From JBJXFY01 sp046155815 (GTDB lineage Bacteria; Verrucomicrobiota; Verrucomicrobiia; Limisphaerales; CAIMTB01), in the NCBI GenBank assembly GCA_046155815.1, contig JBJXFY010000044.1, forward strand, positions 1-13,440: 13,440 nucleotides of DNA, written 5' to 3'. The translations under genes and the position numbers were made by a program. Below, in pieces: positions 1-6,735 of this stretch. How positions within the stretch are numbered: the stretch's first letter is position 1; each line of letters opens with the position of its first letter. The notes beneath the pieces were generated by a model. That model was not told the origin of the DNA and did not search any database. It was given only the letters and a program-made list of their open reading frames with translations.

Positions 1-3
1 GGT

Positions 4-80
4 CGGGACGTAGCGTAGCTTGGTAGCGCGCTTCCTTGGGGTGGAAGAGGTCGTGAGTTCAAATCTCACCGTCCCGACCA
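4..80 (+). tRNA. tRNA-Pro, anticodon GGG
   Basis: A complete cloverleaf can be folded by hand. The 7-bp acceptor stem pairs 4-10 (CGGGACG) with 70-76 (CGTCCCG), with discriminator A77 and an encoded CCA at 78-80. The D stem pairs 13-16 with 26-29 and the loop carries the GG pair. The anticodon stem pairs 31-35 (CTTCC) with 43-47 (GGAAG). The 7-base loop 36-42 places GGG at 38-40, which reads proline codons CCC and, by wobble, CCU. The T stem pairs 53-57 (GTGAG) with 65-69 (CTCAC) around a TTCAAAT loop. C1-G72 with A73 fits bacterial tRNA-Pro. Its promoter lies outside the window. It is convergent with the cobA-hemD gene to its right. Confidence 0.96.
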
Positions 81-87
81 TTTTCTT

Positions 88-118
88 CACCGGTGGGACG
101 GATTGCGTCGCACCGGTG
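88..118. terminator. Strong hairpin between convergent tRNA-Pro and cobA-hemD
   Basis: The 8-base palindrome CACCGGTG occurs at 88-95 and again at 111-118. Between them GACG (97-100) pairs with CGTC (106-109). The whole folds as 8 bp, one G-G mismatch and 4 bp around a 5-base loop (GATTG). It lies in the 79-base gap between two convergent genes, where a shared transcript end is expected. No T tract follows the stem on either strand: on the plus strand the T-rich stretch (81-87) precedes it, and on the minus strand it is followed by A-rich sequence. It is therefore not a textbook intrinsic terminator. It could be a 3'-end stabilising structure or a dyad protein site. Confidence 0.4.
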
Positions 119-159
119 CGAGTTCCGCGCCAGCACCTCCCTCGCGGCCTGCCCTGCCC

Positions 160-1695
160 TCATTCCGCCCGCGCGGCGCGCTTGAGGGCGGTGACCATGC
201 CTTCGAGGTTGTGCGGCTTCGCCTCCGCGTCGGGCTTGAGTCCGAGCGCCTCCAGGGCCTTCGTCGTCTCGGGGCCGATGGAAAGCAGCCGCAGGCCGGG
301 GAACTTCGCCTTCAGTGCCGGCAGCCCGAAGCGCGTGTGGAAATGCTCGACGGTCGAGCTGCTCGTGAAGGCCACCCAGTCCGCGCCCTCGGCGAGCAGG
401 CGCGCGGCGGCGCCGTCGGCGTCGTCCGTCTCGGGCACGGTGCGGTACACGGCCACGTCGTCCACGATGGCGCCCAGCTCCTCGAGCCGTTTCGGCAGCT
501 CGGCGGTCGCCTGCTCGGCGCGGAGCAGGAGCACCCGGAGGTTTTCGACGCTCATGAACTTCCCGATGGCGTCCGCCACCTCCGCGGCCACGTAGCGCTC
601 CGGCATCACGTCCACCGTGAGGTGCAGCTCCTTCAGTTTCGCCGCGGTGGCCGGACCGACGGCGGCGAGACGGCAGCCGCCCAGGTCGCGCAGGTCGTCG
701 AAGCCGCGGAAGAACAGGCCGAAGAACGCCGTCACGCCGTTCGGGCTGGTGAAGACCAGCCAGTCGTAGCCGTTCAGCCCGAGGATGGCATCCTTCAAGT
801 CGTCCGACTCCGCGGGCGGGACGATCTTGATCGTGGGGATCTCGAGCACGTCCGCGCCCAGTTCGCGCAGGCGGCGGGAGAGTTCGCCGGCCTGCTCGCG
901 GGTACGGGTGACCACGACGCGGCGGCCGAAGAGCGGGCGGTGCTCGAACCAATTGAGCCGCCCGCGCAGGCCGACCACGCCGCCGACCACCAGCACCGCC
1001 GGCGCGGCGAACTGCGCGCGCTCCGCCGCCGCCGCGAGTCCGCCGAGCGTGGCGTCCAGGCTTTCCTGCCGGCCCGTCGTGCCCCAGCGCACGAGCGCCG
1101 CCGGCGTGTCCGCCGCCGCGCCGCCGGCCAGCAGCGCGCCCGTGATCTCGCGCAGGCGCTCGACGCCCATGAGCACGACCTTCGTGCCCGGCAGGCGCGC
1201 GAGCTGGCCCCAGTCCACGGCCCTGTCCGGCTTGGCCGGATCCTCATGGCCGGTGACGACGGTGAAGGAGGAGCAGTGCTCGCGGTGGGTGATGGGGATG
1301 CCGGCGTAGTTCGGCGCGGCCACGAAGGACGACACGCCGGGCACGACCTCGAAGGGCACCTTGGCCGCCGCGAGTTCCTCCGCCTCCTCGGCGCCGCGGC
1401 CGAAGAGGTACGGATCGCCGCCCTTGAGCCGCACGACGGTGGCGCCGCCGCGGGCGCGCTCGACGAGCAGGCGGCTGAGTTCGTCCTGCGGGATGGTGTG
1501 GTCGCGGGCGCGCTTGCCGGCGTAGATCACCTCGGCGGACTTGGGCGCGAGGCGGAGCAGGTCGGCATTGACGAGGGCGTCGTACACGACCACGTCGGCG
1601 CGCCCGAGCAGCTCCGCGCCGCGGAGGGTCAGGAGGCCCGTGTCACCCGGCCCCGCACCGACGAGATAGACCGTGCCGACGGAAGGTTTCGCCAT
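160..1695 (-). CDS. cobA-hemD: Bifunctional uroporphyrinogen-III C-methyltransferase / uroporphyrinogen-III synthase
   Basis: This 511-residue protein fuses two enzymes. Residues 1 to about 250 form a SUMT/CobA methyltransferase, which methylates uroporphyrinogen III at C2 and C7 with SAM to give precorrin-2. Visible motifs are VGAGPGD (12-18) and RLKGGDPYLFGRG (89-101). Residues about 256-511 form HemD, which closes and inverts hydroxymethylbilane to uroporphyrinogen III. It starts with GRRVVVTR and has the family blocks WLVFTSPNGV (312-321) and WVAFTSSSTVEHF (440-452). The fusion places the branch-point metabolite's producer and consumer in one chain. The ATG at 1695 gives a normal SUMT N-terminus; no Shine-Dalgarno is visible. 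It follows hemC after a 262-base gap holding a repeat, so it may have its own promoter. Both halves look intact. Confidence 0.95.
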   Translation of the reverse strand: MAKPSVGTVYLVGAGPGDTGLLTLRGAELLGRADVVVYDALVNADLLRLAPKSAEVIYAGKRARDHTIPQDELSRLLVERARGGATVVRLKGGDPYLFGRGAEEAEELAAAKVPFEVVPGVSSFVAAPNYAGIPITHREHCSSFTVVTGHEDPAKPDRAVDWGQLARLPGTKVVLMGVERLREITGALLAGGAAADTPAALVRWGTTGRQESLDATLGGLAAAAERAQFAAPAVLVVGGVVGLRGRLNWFEHRPLFGRRVVVTRTREQAGELSRRLRELGADVLEIPTIKIVPPAESDDLKDAILGLNGYDWLVFTSPNGVTAFFGLFFRGFDDLRDLGGCRLAAVGPATAAKLKELHLTVDVMPERYVAAEVADAIGKFMSVENLRVLLLRAEQATAELPKRLEELGAIVDDVAVYRTVPETDDADGAAARLLAEGADWVAFTSSSTVEHFHTRFGLPALKAKFPGLRLLSIGPETTKALEALGLKPDAEAKPHNLEGMVTALKRAARAE

Positions 1696-1759
1696 TGGGG
1701 GCGAGTAGAAAGCCGGTGCAGGCGCGGCGCAAACCGGCGGCGGGCGAACGATGAAGGCT

Positions 1760-1885
1760 CAAAGCCCAAAGTTCAAAGCTCAAGGAAATCCCCAAAGTCC
1801 AAGCCCCAATCTCCCCTGATGTGCTTGTCGTCGGACGGATACTAAAAGCTTGGAGCTTCCCTTGAGCATTGAACTTTGGGCTTGG
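1760..1885. repeat. Heptamer-based inverted repeat (CAAAGYY units)
   Basis: The left arm at 1762-1787 reappears reverse-complemented at 1857-1883 with one extra base and one mismatch, around a 69-base loop. The left arm is built from 7-base units of the form CAAAGYY starting at 1760, 1767, 1774 and 1781. More units follow in the loop at 1793, 1800 and 1807, and the right arm has matching units on the other strand. The stretch is visibly poorer in GC than its surroundings. It lies in the 262-base gap between hemC and cobA-hemD (1696-1957), in which I see no gene. From memory, similar runs of CAAAGTC-like heptamers are dispersed in genomes of environmental Verrucomicrobia and other phyla; that recollection was not checked. 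It may be a REP/MITE-like element or an RNA 3'-end structure. Confidence 0.75.
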
Positions 1886-1957
1886 CTGACCTTTACGCCA
1901 ACAAGCGACGTCGCCGCTTCGCACGACCGCCGACTTCAGGACGCAGGTCTATGCCAT

Positions 1958-2968
1958 TCACTGGCCCAATGCCCGTCTCAGCACTTTCCCCAAACACGCC
2001 CCAAGCCACGCTGCGTGCTCCACCAGCCCGCTTTGTTCCCAGCCTTTGCGGCCGCAGCCATCGCCGCCAGCCGTCGCCCGCAGCACGAGGCGGCCGCCGC
2101 GCACCACGGCGTGCGCGCCGACAGGGCTGTGACAGCCGCCGCCGAAGGCCCGCAGCAGCGCGCGTTCGGCGGTCACCGCCTGCCAAGTCGGGCGGTGGTT
2201 CAACGCGCGGCACACGGCCGCCGCCGCGCGGTCGCCCGCCCGGATTTCGAGGCCGATGGCCGCCTGCCCGACGCACGGCAAGAGGTCGGCCAGCGGGATG
2301 AACGACGCGCCCAGCCCCGCGGGGGTTTCCTGAAGCGGCTGTCCGGCGACGGGCCGGGCCAGCAGCCGGCCCTGCTTCACCGCCAGCCCGAGCCGGCCGA
2401 GGCCGGCGGCGGCGAGCACGATGGCGTCCAGCTCCGGCGTCGCCGCGAGCTTCTGGAGGCGGGTGGGGACGTTGCCGCGGATTTCGCGGAACACGAGGTC
2501 GGGCCGGCGGCGGCCGAGCAGGGCGGCGCGACGCGTGCTGCTGGTGCCGATCACCGCGCCGGACGTCAGGCCGCGCCAGCGCAGCCCCGGCGGGAAGGTC
2601 CGCCCCGCGCCCGCGACGCGGAAGATCAGCACGTCGCGCACGTCCGCACGCGGCAGCACGGCGGCGAGGCGCAGGCCGGCGGGCAGGGTGGTGGGGAGAT
2701 CCTTCAGGCTGTGGACGGCGAGGTTGGCTTCGCCGGCGTGCAGTGACTCCTCGAGTTCCTTCGTGAAGAGGCCCTTTTCGAGCGACTCGCCCGGCCGTTG
2801 GAGCGAAGCCTGCTGGCGGCGGTCGCCGGTGGTCCGGATCACGCGCAGCTCAAAGCGGCCGCACGGAAAGGCGGCCTGGCAGGCGGCCAGCACTTCACGG
2901 GCCTGCGCGAGCGCGAGGTCGCTGCCGCGCGTGGCCAGCCGCAGCACCGGGGCGGAGGCGCCGTTCAT
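1958..2968 (-). CDS. hemC: Hydroxymethylbilane synthase (porphobilinogen deaminase)
   Basis: HemC polymerises four porphobilinogens into hydroxymethylbilane using a covalently bound dipyrromethane cofactor. The 336-residue protein starts with the family's LATRGSDLALAQA (10-22). It carries HSLKDLPT (86-93), whose K89 and D90 are the active-site pair, GTSSTRRAALL (141-151) with the substrate-binding arginines, and IRGNVPTRLQKL (163-174). The cofactor-binding cysteine is C279 in FGGGCHSPVGAHA (275-287). It is about 25 residues longer than the usual 310. Much of the excess seems to lie at about 200-225, before the LLPCVGQAAIGLEIR block, where GQG is replaced by GQA. The start is fixed by an ATGA overlap with the hemA stop, which implies translational coupling. 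Its product is the substrate of the HemD half encoded next. Confidence 0.96.
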   Translation of the reverse strand: MNGASAPVLRLATRGSDLALAQAREVLAACQAAFPCGRFELRVIRTTGDRRQQASLQRPGESLEKGLFTKELEESLHAGEANLAVHSLKDLPTTLPAGLRLAAVLPRADVRDVLIFRVAGAGRTFPPGLRWRGLTSGAVIGTSSTRRAALLGRRRPDLVFREIRGNVPTRLQKLAATPELDAIVLAAAGLGRLGLAVKQGRLLARPVAGQPLQETPAGLGASFIPLADLLPCVGQAAIGLEIRAGDRAAAAVCRALNHRPTWQAVTAERALLRAFGGGCHSPVGAHAVVRGGRLVLRATAGGDGCGRKGWEQSGLVEHAAWLGACLGKVLRRALGQ

Positions 2969-4017
2969 CCGCGCAGCGCCTCGCCCAAGCCGGCCGGGAG
3001 GTTTTCCGCCGCCCGCGCTCCGCCCGCGGCAAGCAGCGCCTGCGCCCGTTCGCGGATGATGCGCTCGCAGGCGGCCAGCTCGGCGCGGCGGCGGCTGAGG
3101 TGGTCGTCGGCGATCGCCTGCAGGTCGTCAATGTTGTAGAGGTACACGTCCGGCAGCTGGGCCACGGCGGGGTCCACGTCGCGCGGAACGGCGATGTCCA
3201 CCAGCAGCAGCGGGCGGCCGGCGCGGGCCGGGAGCAACGGCGCGAGGCGGGGCACATCAATGACGTGTCCCGGCGCGGCCGTGCTGCTGACGATGATGTC
3301 CACGCGCGGGAAGTCATCCGCCCAGTCGTCGAAATGCACCGCCCGGCCGCCCAGCTCGGCGGCGAGCCGGGCGGCGCGGTCGTAGGAGCGGTTCGAGACG
3401 ATGACGCTGCGGGCGCCGCGGGAGAGCAGGGCGCGCGCGGCCTTTTCGCTGGTGTCCCCGGCGCCGAGCACCATCACCTCGCGGCCGGACAGGGCGTCGA
3501 AGATCTTCTCCGCCAGCTCGACGGCGACGGAGGCGACGGACACCGCCCCGCGCTGGATGCTGGTCTCGGTGCGGAGGTGCTTGGCGACCTGGAAGGCGCG
3601 CTGGAAGAGGCGGTTCAGCCGTGGCCCCGTGTGGCCGTGCCGGAGGGCCAGGTCGTAGGCGTGCTTCGCCTGGCCGAGGATTTCCGTCTCGCCCAGCACC
3701 ATCGAGTCAAGGCCGCTGGCGACGCGGAAGAGGTGCTCGATGCTGGCCGGCTCGGCGAGCACATAGAGTTCGCCCGGGGCCGGTGGTGCGCCCGCGGCGC
3801 GGCCCTCGACGAGGAAGTCGCGCAGCGCCGCGGGCTCGGCGGTGACGGCGTAGAGCTCGACCCGGTTGCAGGTGGAGAGCACGACCGCCTCATCGGCCAG
3901 GCCGCGGGCGCGGAGGCCCTCCACGACGGCGGGCACGCGGTGGTCCGGGAAGGCGAAGCGCTCCCGCACGTCCACGGGCGCGGTGTGGTGGCTGAGGCCG
4001 GCGCAGACGATGGGCAT
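2965..4017 (-). CDS. hemA: Glutamyl-tRNA reductase, short C-terminus
   Basis: HemA reduces glutamyl-tRNA to glutamate-1-semialdehyde with NADPH, the first committed step of the C5 tetrapyrrole route. Residues 1 to about 150 are the catalytic domain, with the nucleophile C50 in LSTCNRVELYAV (47-58) and GLDSMVLGETEILGQ (102-116). The NADPH-binding domain follows, with the glycine loop VLGAGDTSEKAARALL (183-198) and DIAVPRDVDP (274-283). The dimerisation domain starts normally with YNIDDLQAIADDH (294-306) and the RRAELAACERII helix, but the protein ends at residue 350. The family is usually about 415 residues, so the FxxWL region and distal helices are missing. This is not an obvious frameshift, because hemC starts inside the stop codon. 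It starts with ATG, 3 bases after the ccsA/hemX stop. Confidence 0.95.
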   Translation of the reverse strand: MPIVCAGLSHHTAPVDVRERFAFPDHRVPAVVEGLRARGLADEAVVLSTCNRVELYAVTAEPAALRDFLVEGRAAGAPPAPGELYVLAEPASIEHLFRVASGLDSMVLGETEILGQAKHAYDLALRHGHTGPRLNRLFQRAFQVAKHLRTETSIQRGAVSVASVAVELAEKIFDALSGREVMVLGAGDTSEKAARALLSRGARSVIVSNRSYDRAARLAAELGGRAVHFDDWADDFPRVDIIVSSTAAPGHVIDVPRLAPLLPARAGRPLLLVDIAVPRDVDPAVAQLPDVYLYNIDDLQAIADDHLSRRRAELAACERIIRERAQALLAAGGARAAENLPAGLGEALRG

Positions 4018-4020
4018 GGC

Positions 4021-4878
4021 TCAGGGGTGATGCACGCCGGAGAGCAGGTTGGTGCCCCAGAAGGTGAGCAGCACGAAGGCGAAGGATCCAAGCGTGCCCC
4101 AGGCGAAGCGCCGGCCGTTGAAGCGGTGCCGCAGCCGGGCCACCAGCAGCCCGAGGTACACGGCCCACACGATCAGCGACCAGAGGATCTTCGGGTCCGC
4201 GGAGAACAGAACGCCATAGCGTTCCCACATGAGCCAGGGGCTGAGCGTGAGCCCGGCCGTGAGCAGGAGCAGGCCCCCGCCCAGCAGGCCGAGAACGATG
4301 CGGTCGAGACGCTGGATGGGCGGGAGCTTCGCCAGCACCGCGCGCAGCTTGTGGAAGCGCAGGTCGTGGTCCTGGCTCAGGTACATGAGCGCCGCCACGG
4401 ACCCGAGGCCGAACGCGCCATAGGCCAGCAGGATCAGCGCCGCGTGCGCGCTCACGAGGCCGTGGTCGAAGTGCGGCTCCGGCCCGCGGCGCAGGTCGAG
4501 CTGCGGCTGGAGCGCGAACACGCCGGCCGCAAACAGCAGCGGCGCGGCGAAGGCGCCCAGGAAGCGCAGCCGCGGCCACAGGCCCGCCACCAGCACCGCC
4601 GCGACGATGGTCCAGAGGATGAACATCGTGGCCTCGAAGAGGTTCGTGACCGGGCAGCGGTCGAGGCTGAAGCCACGCCGCACCATCGCCGCGGTGTGCA
4701 GCACGCCGCCGAGGCCGAGCAAGGCCAGCGTGACCCATTCATCCCGCTGGAAGCCCCGCCGCCAGAGGAAGACGGCGTAAGCCGCCGCCGCGCCGTACAG
4801 CGCCACGGCCGCGGCGAACGCCAGGCGGTCGGTGAGCCAGTCCACGCCGGAGGATAGCGGGCGGACGGCGGCGTCCAA
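4021..4878 (-). CDS. CcsA/HemX-type cytochrome c assembly membrane protein
   Basis: This 285-residue polytopic inner-membrane protein has about eight hydrophobic segments (roughly 19-38, 47-63, 85-100, 105-122, 143-167, 196-212, 231-247 and 261-279). Family marks are CPVTNLFEATMFILW (75-89), a mid-protein histidine H145 in LVSAHAAL, and the end WGTNLLSGVHHP (274-285). The tryptophan-rich WWD region is degenerate: FSADPKILWSLIVW (225-238) stands where CcsA usually has WSWDPKETW. CcsA carries haem to the outside for cytochrome c. HemX, a relative encoded with hemA in Bacillus, lowers HemA levels. Its place directly before hemA supports a HemX-like role, but both readings remain open, so no symbol is given. 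The start is TTG at 4878 without a clear Shine-Dalgarno; GTG at 4845 is an alternative. Confidence 0.85.
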   Translation of the reverse strand: MDAAVRPLSSGVDWLTDRLAFAAAVALYGAAAAYAVFLWRRGFQRDEWVTLALLGLGGVLHTAAMVRRGFSLDRCPVTNLFEATMFILWTIVAAVLVAGLWPRLRFLGAFAAPLLFAAGVFALQPQLDLRRGPEPHFDHGLVSAHAALILLAYGAFGLGSVAALMYLSQDHDLRFHKLRAVLAKLPPIQRLDRIVLGLLGGGLLLLTAGLTLSPWLMWERYGVLFSADPKILWSLIVWAVYLGLLVARLRHRFNGRRFAWGTLGSFAFVLLTFWGTNLLSGVHHP

Positions 4879-4906
4879 GGCGCGTTCTGCAGCCCGCCGC
4901 CGGAGG

Positions 4907-6289
4907 CTACGCCCCCACCTGCCGCTTGAGCGATTCGGTGATGCGGCGGCTCCAGCCCTCGATGAGCGGGGCGTCGCGGCCTTCGATGAGCAGGCGGACC
5001 TTGGGCTCGGTGCCGGAGTAGCGCAGCAACACGCGGCCGCCGTCGCGGCCGACCTCGGTTTCCGCCTGCCTCACGAGGTCCAGCACTCCCTCCAGCTCGT
5101 CGAAGGGGCGCTTCTCACGGACCTTCACGTTGGACACGACCTGCGGGAAGCGTGTCCAGCAGGCGGCCAGTTCCGAGAGCGGCTTCCCGGCGGTCTGCAT
5201 GATGCGGAGAATCTGGAGCGCGGCGACGAGGCCGTCGCCGGTGGTGCCGTGCTCGCCGAAAATGAGGTGGCCGCTCTGCTCGCCGCCGAAGTTGAAGCCG
5301 TGGCGGAGCATCTCATCAATGACGTAGCGGTCGCCGACGGGCGTGCGGATGATGCGGCCGCCGGCGGCGGCGAGGGCGGCCTCGAGGCCGGCGTTGGTCA
5401 TGACGGTGGCCACGAGGGTGTTCTGGGCGAGGGTGCCGGCCCGGAGCATTTCGAGGGCGGCGATCGCCATGATGTCGTCGCCGTCAATCAGCCGCCCGCG
5501 TTCGTCGCAGAGCTGCACGCGGTCGGCGTCGCCGTCGTGGGCGATGCCGAGGTGGGCGCGGTGCTCCCAGACCTTCTGGCACATCAGCTCCGGGTGCAGG
5601 GAGCCGCACTCGTGGTTGATGTTGGTGCCGTTGGGGGAAACGCCGAAGGCGAAGACTTCGGCGCCGAGTTCGCGGAGGACGGCGGGGGTGGACTTGTAGG
5701 CGGCGCCGTGGCCGCAGTCCACGACGATGCGCATGCCCTCGAGGGTGAGGCCGCGGGGGAAGGAGGCCTTGGCGAACTCGATGTAGCGGCCGAGGGCGTC
5801 GTCAATGCGCACGGCCTTGCCGATCTCGCTGGCCTTGGGGCGGATCTTCTCGACCTCGCCGCTGAAGACGAGGTCCTCGATCTGCTTCTCGATCTCGTCG
5901 TCGAGCTTGTAGCCGTCCGAGCGGAAGAACTTCACGCCGTTGTCGTCGTAGGGATTGTGCGACGCGGTGAGGGCGATGCCGGCGTCGGCGCGGAGGCTGC
6001 GGGTGACGTAGGCGATGCCGGGCGTGGGGAGCGGCCCGATGAACAGCACGTCCACGCCCATCGAGAGGACGCCGGCGGAGATGGCGTTTTCGAGCAGGTA
6101 GCCGGAGAGGCGGGTGTCCTTGCCGATGACGATCTGGTGCTTGCCGCGGCTGCGGGGGTGCTTGTCGAAGTGCTTGAAGACGTGCGCGGCGGCGCAGCCG
6201 AGCTTGAGGACGGTCTCGGCCGTCACGGGCTCGACGTTGGCGGTGCCACGGACGCCGTCCGTGCCGAAGATGCGGCGGGGTTTGCTCAT
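4907..6289 (-). CDS. glmM: Phosphoglucosamine mutase
   Basis: GlmM converts glucosamine-6-phosphate to glucosamine-1-phosphate for UDP-GlcNAc, and so for peptidoglycan. At 460 residues it is close to the family's usual 445-450. All four signature regions are present: the N-terminal FGTDGVRG (8-15), the phosphoserine loop TASHNPYDDNGVKFF with S110 as the phosphorylated residue, the metal-binding DGDADR, and the sugar-binding GGEQSGH and RYSGTEPKVR near the C-terminus. The ATG start at 6289 lies in an ATGA overlap with the cdaR stop, and the first residues (MSKPRRIFGTDG) match the family. The cdaA-cdaR-glmM order is the conserved one known from Firmicutes, where GlmM binds and restrains CdaA. 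No defect is seen. Confidence 0.98.
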   Translation of the reverse strand: MSKPRRIFGTDGVRGTANVEPVTAETVLKLGCAAAHVFKHFDKHPRSRGKHQIVIGKDTRLSGYLLENAISAGVLSMGVDVLFIGPLPTPGIAYVTRSLRADAGIALTASHNPYDDNGVKFFRSDGYKLDDEIEKQIEDLVFSGEVEKIRPKASEIGKAVRIDDALGRYIEFAKASFPRGLTLEGMRIVVDCGHGAAYKSTPAVLRELGAEVFAFGVSPNGTNINHECGSLHPELMCQKVWEHRAHLGIAHDGDADRVQLCDERGRLIDGDDIMAIAALEMLRAGTLAQNTLVATVMTNAGLEAALAAAGGRIIRTPVGDRYVIDEMLRHGFNFGGEQSGHLIFGEHGTTGDGLVAALQILRIMQTAGKPLSELAACWTRFPQVVSNVKVREKRPFDELEGVLDLVRQAETEVGRDGGRVLLRYSGTEPKVRLLIEGRDAPLIEGWSRRITESLKRQVGA

Positions 6290-6732
6290 GGAGGGGAAAC
6301 GGGGGCGCCGCCGGCGGTTTTGGCGGGGGCGATGGAAACGGTGCCGGGCACGACGCTCACCAGCTTGACGCCGGGGGGCAGGCGGACCTCGACCCGTTCG
6401 TCCACGCGGCCGGTGGGGAAGGACTGCGACGCGTCCACAAAGACGAGGACATCCGGGAGGACGAGGCGTTCAATGGTGCGGAGGCCGCCCTGAACCTGGA
6501 GACTGACGGCGGCCGGGAAGATGGCGAGCGGAGGCTGGTCCGAGCCGGCCGGGTGGAGCACCCGAACCGGCACAGCGTCGAAGTGCCGGTAGCCGTCCAA
6601 TTCGAGGGGGTTCCGCGCGGGCTGGATTTCCCGGCTCATGATGAGGCGGGCGCCGAACCAGACGAGAACGGCGAGGCTCAGGGCGATGAGCTTCCACCAA
6701 AGATTGTGGAGGAAAAGGTCGCGCAGGCGCAT
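6286..6732 (-). CDS. cdaR: YbbR/CdaR-like regulator of diadenylate cyclase
   Basis: This 148-residue protein has one N-terminal membrane helix (about 8-33, starting LHNLWWKLIALSLAVLVW), the typical opening of YbbR proteins. One YbbR-type extracytoplasmic beta domain follows: a hydrophobic strand pattern with VSLQVQGGLRTIERL and a later VRLPPGVKLVSVVPGTVSI. The family's Bacillus and Listeria members have several YbbR repeats and modulate CdaA activity; this one has room for a single repeat. The position between cdaA (3-base gap) and glmM (4-base ATGA overlap) is the strongest support for the assignment. The proline- and alanine-rich tail (about 137-148) is probably unstructured. Function is inferred from family and context, with no catalytic residues to check. 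Confidence 0.88.
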   Translation of the reverse strand: MRLRDLFLHNLWWKLIALSLAVLVWFGARLIMSREIQPARNPLELDGYRHFDAVPVRVLHPAGSDQPPLAIFPAAVSLQVQGGLRTIERLVLPDVLVFVDASQSFPTGRVDERVEVRLPPGVKLVSVVPGTVSIAPAKTAGGAPVSPP

Positions 6733-6735
6733 GGA

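Noticed and set aside
4..80. tRNA-Pro as an integration site for a mobile element
   Set aside because: No integrase, direct repeat of the tRNA 3' end, or foreign gene content follows it; the neighbours are core biosynthesis genes.
103..1845. A 580-codon plus-strand frame opposite cobA-hemD, running into the repeat
   Set aside because: It is antisense to a complete two-domain enzyme. Its end (PKVQSSRKSPKSKPQS) is just the heptamer repeat read as codons.
2965..4017. hemA as a broken pseudogene
   Set aside because: Catalytic Cys, NADPH loop and reading frame are intact up to a stop that overlaps the hemC start, so it is more likely a short functional form.
3100..4857. A 585-codon plus-strand frame opposite hemA and ccsA
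   Set aside because: The translation is charged, low in hydrophobic cores and matches no family, while the minus strand carries two clear enzymes over the same bases.
4832..6493. A 553-codon plus-strand frame opposite glmM
   Set aside because: It is an antisense shadow of glmM, whose four catalytic signatures are intact; the shadow is a run of Glu, Ala, Val and Gly without motifs.
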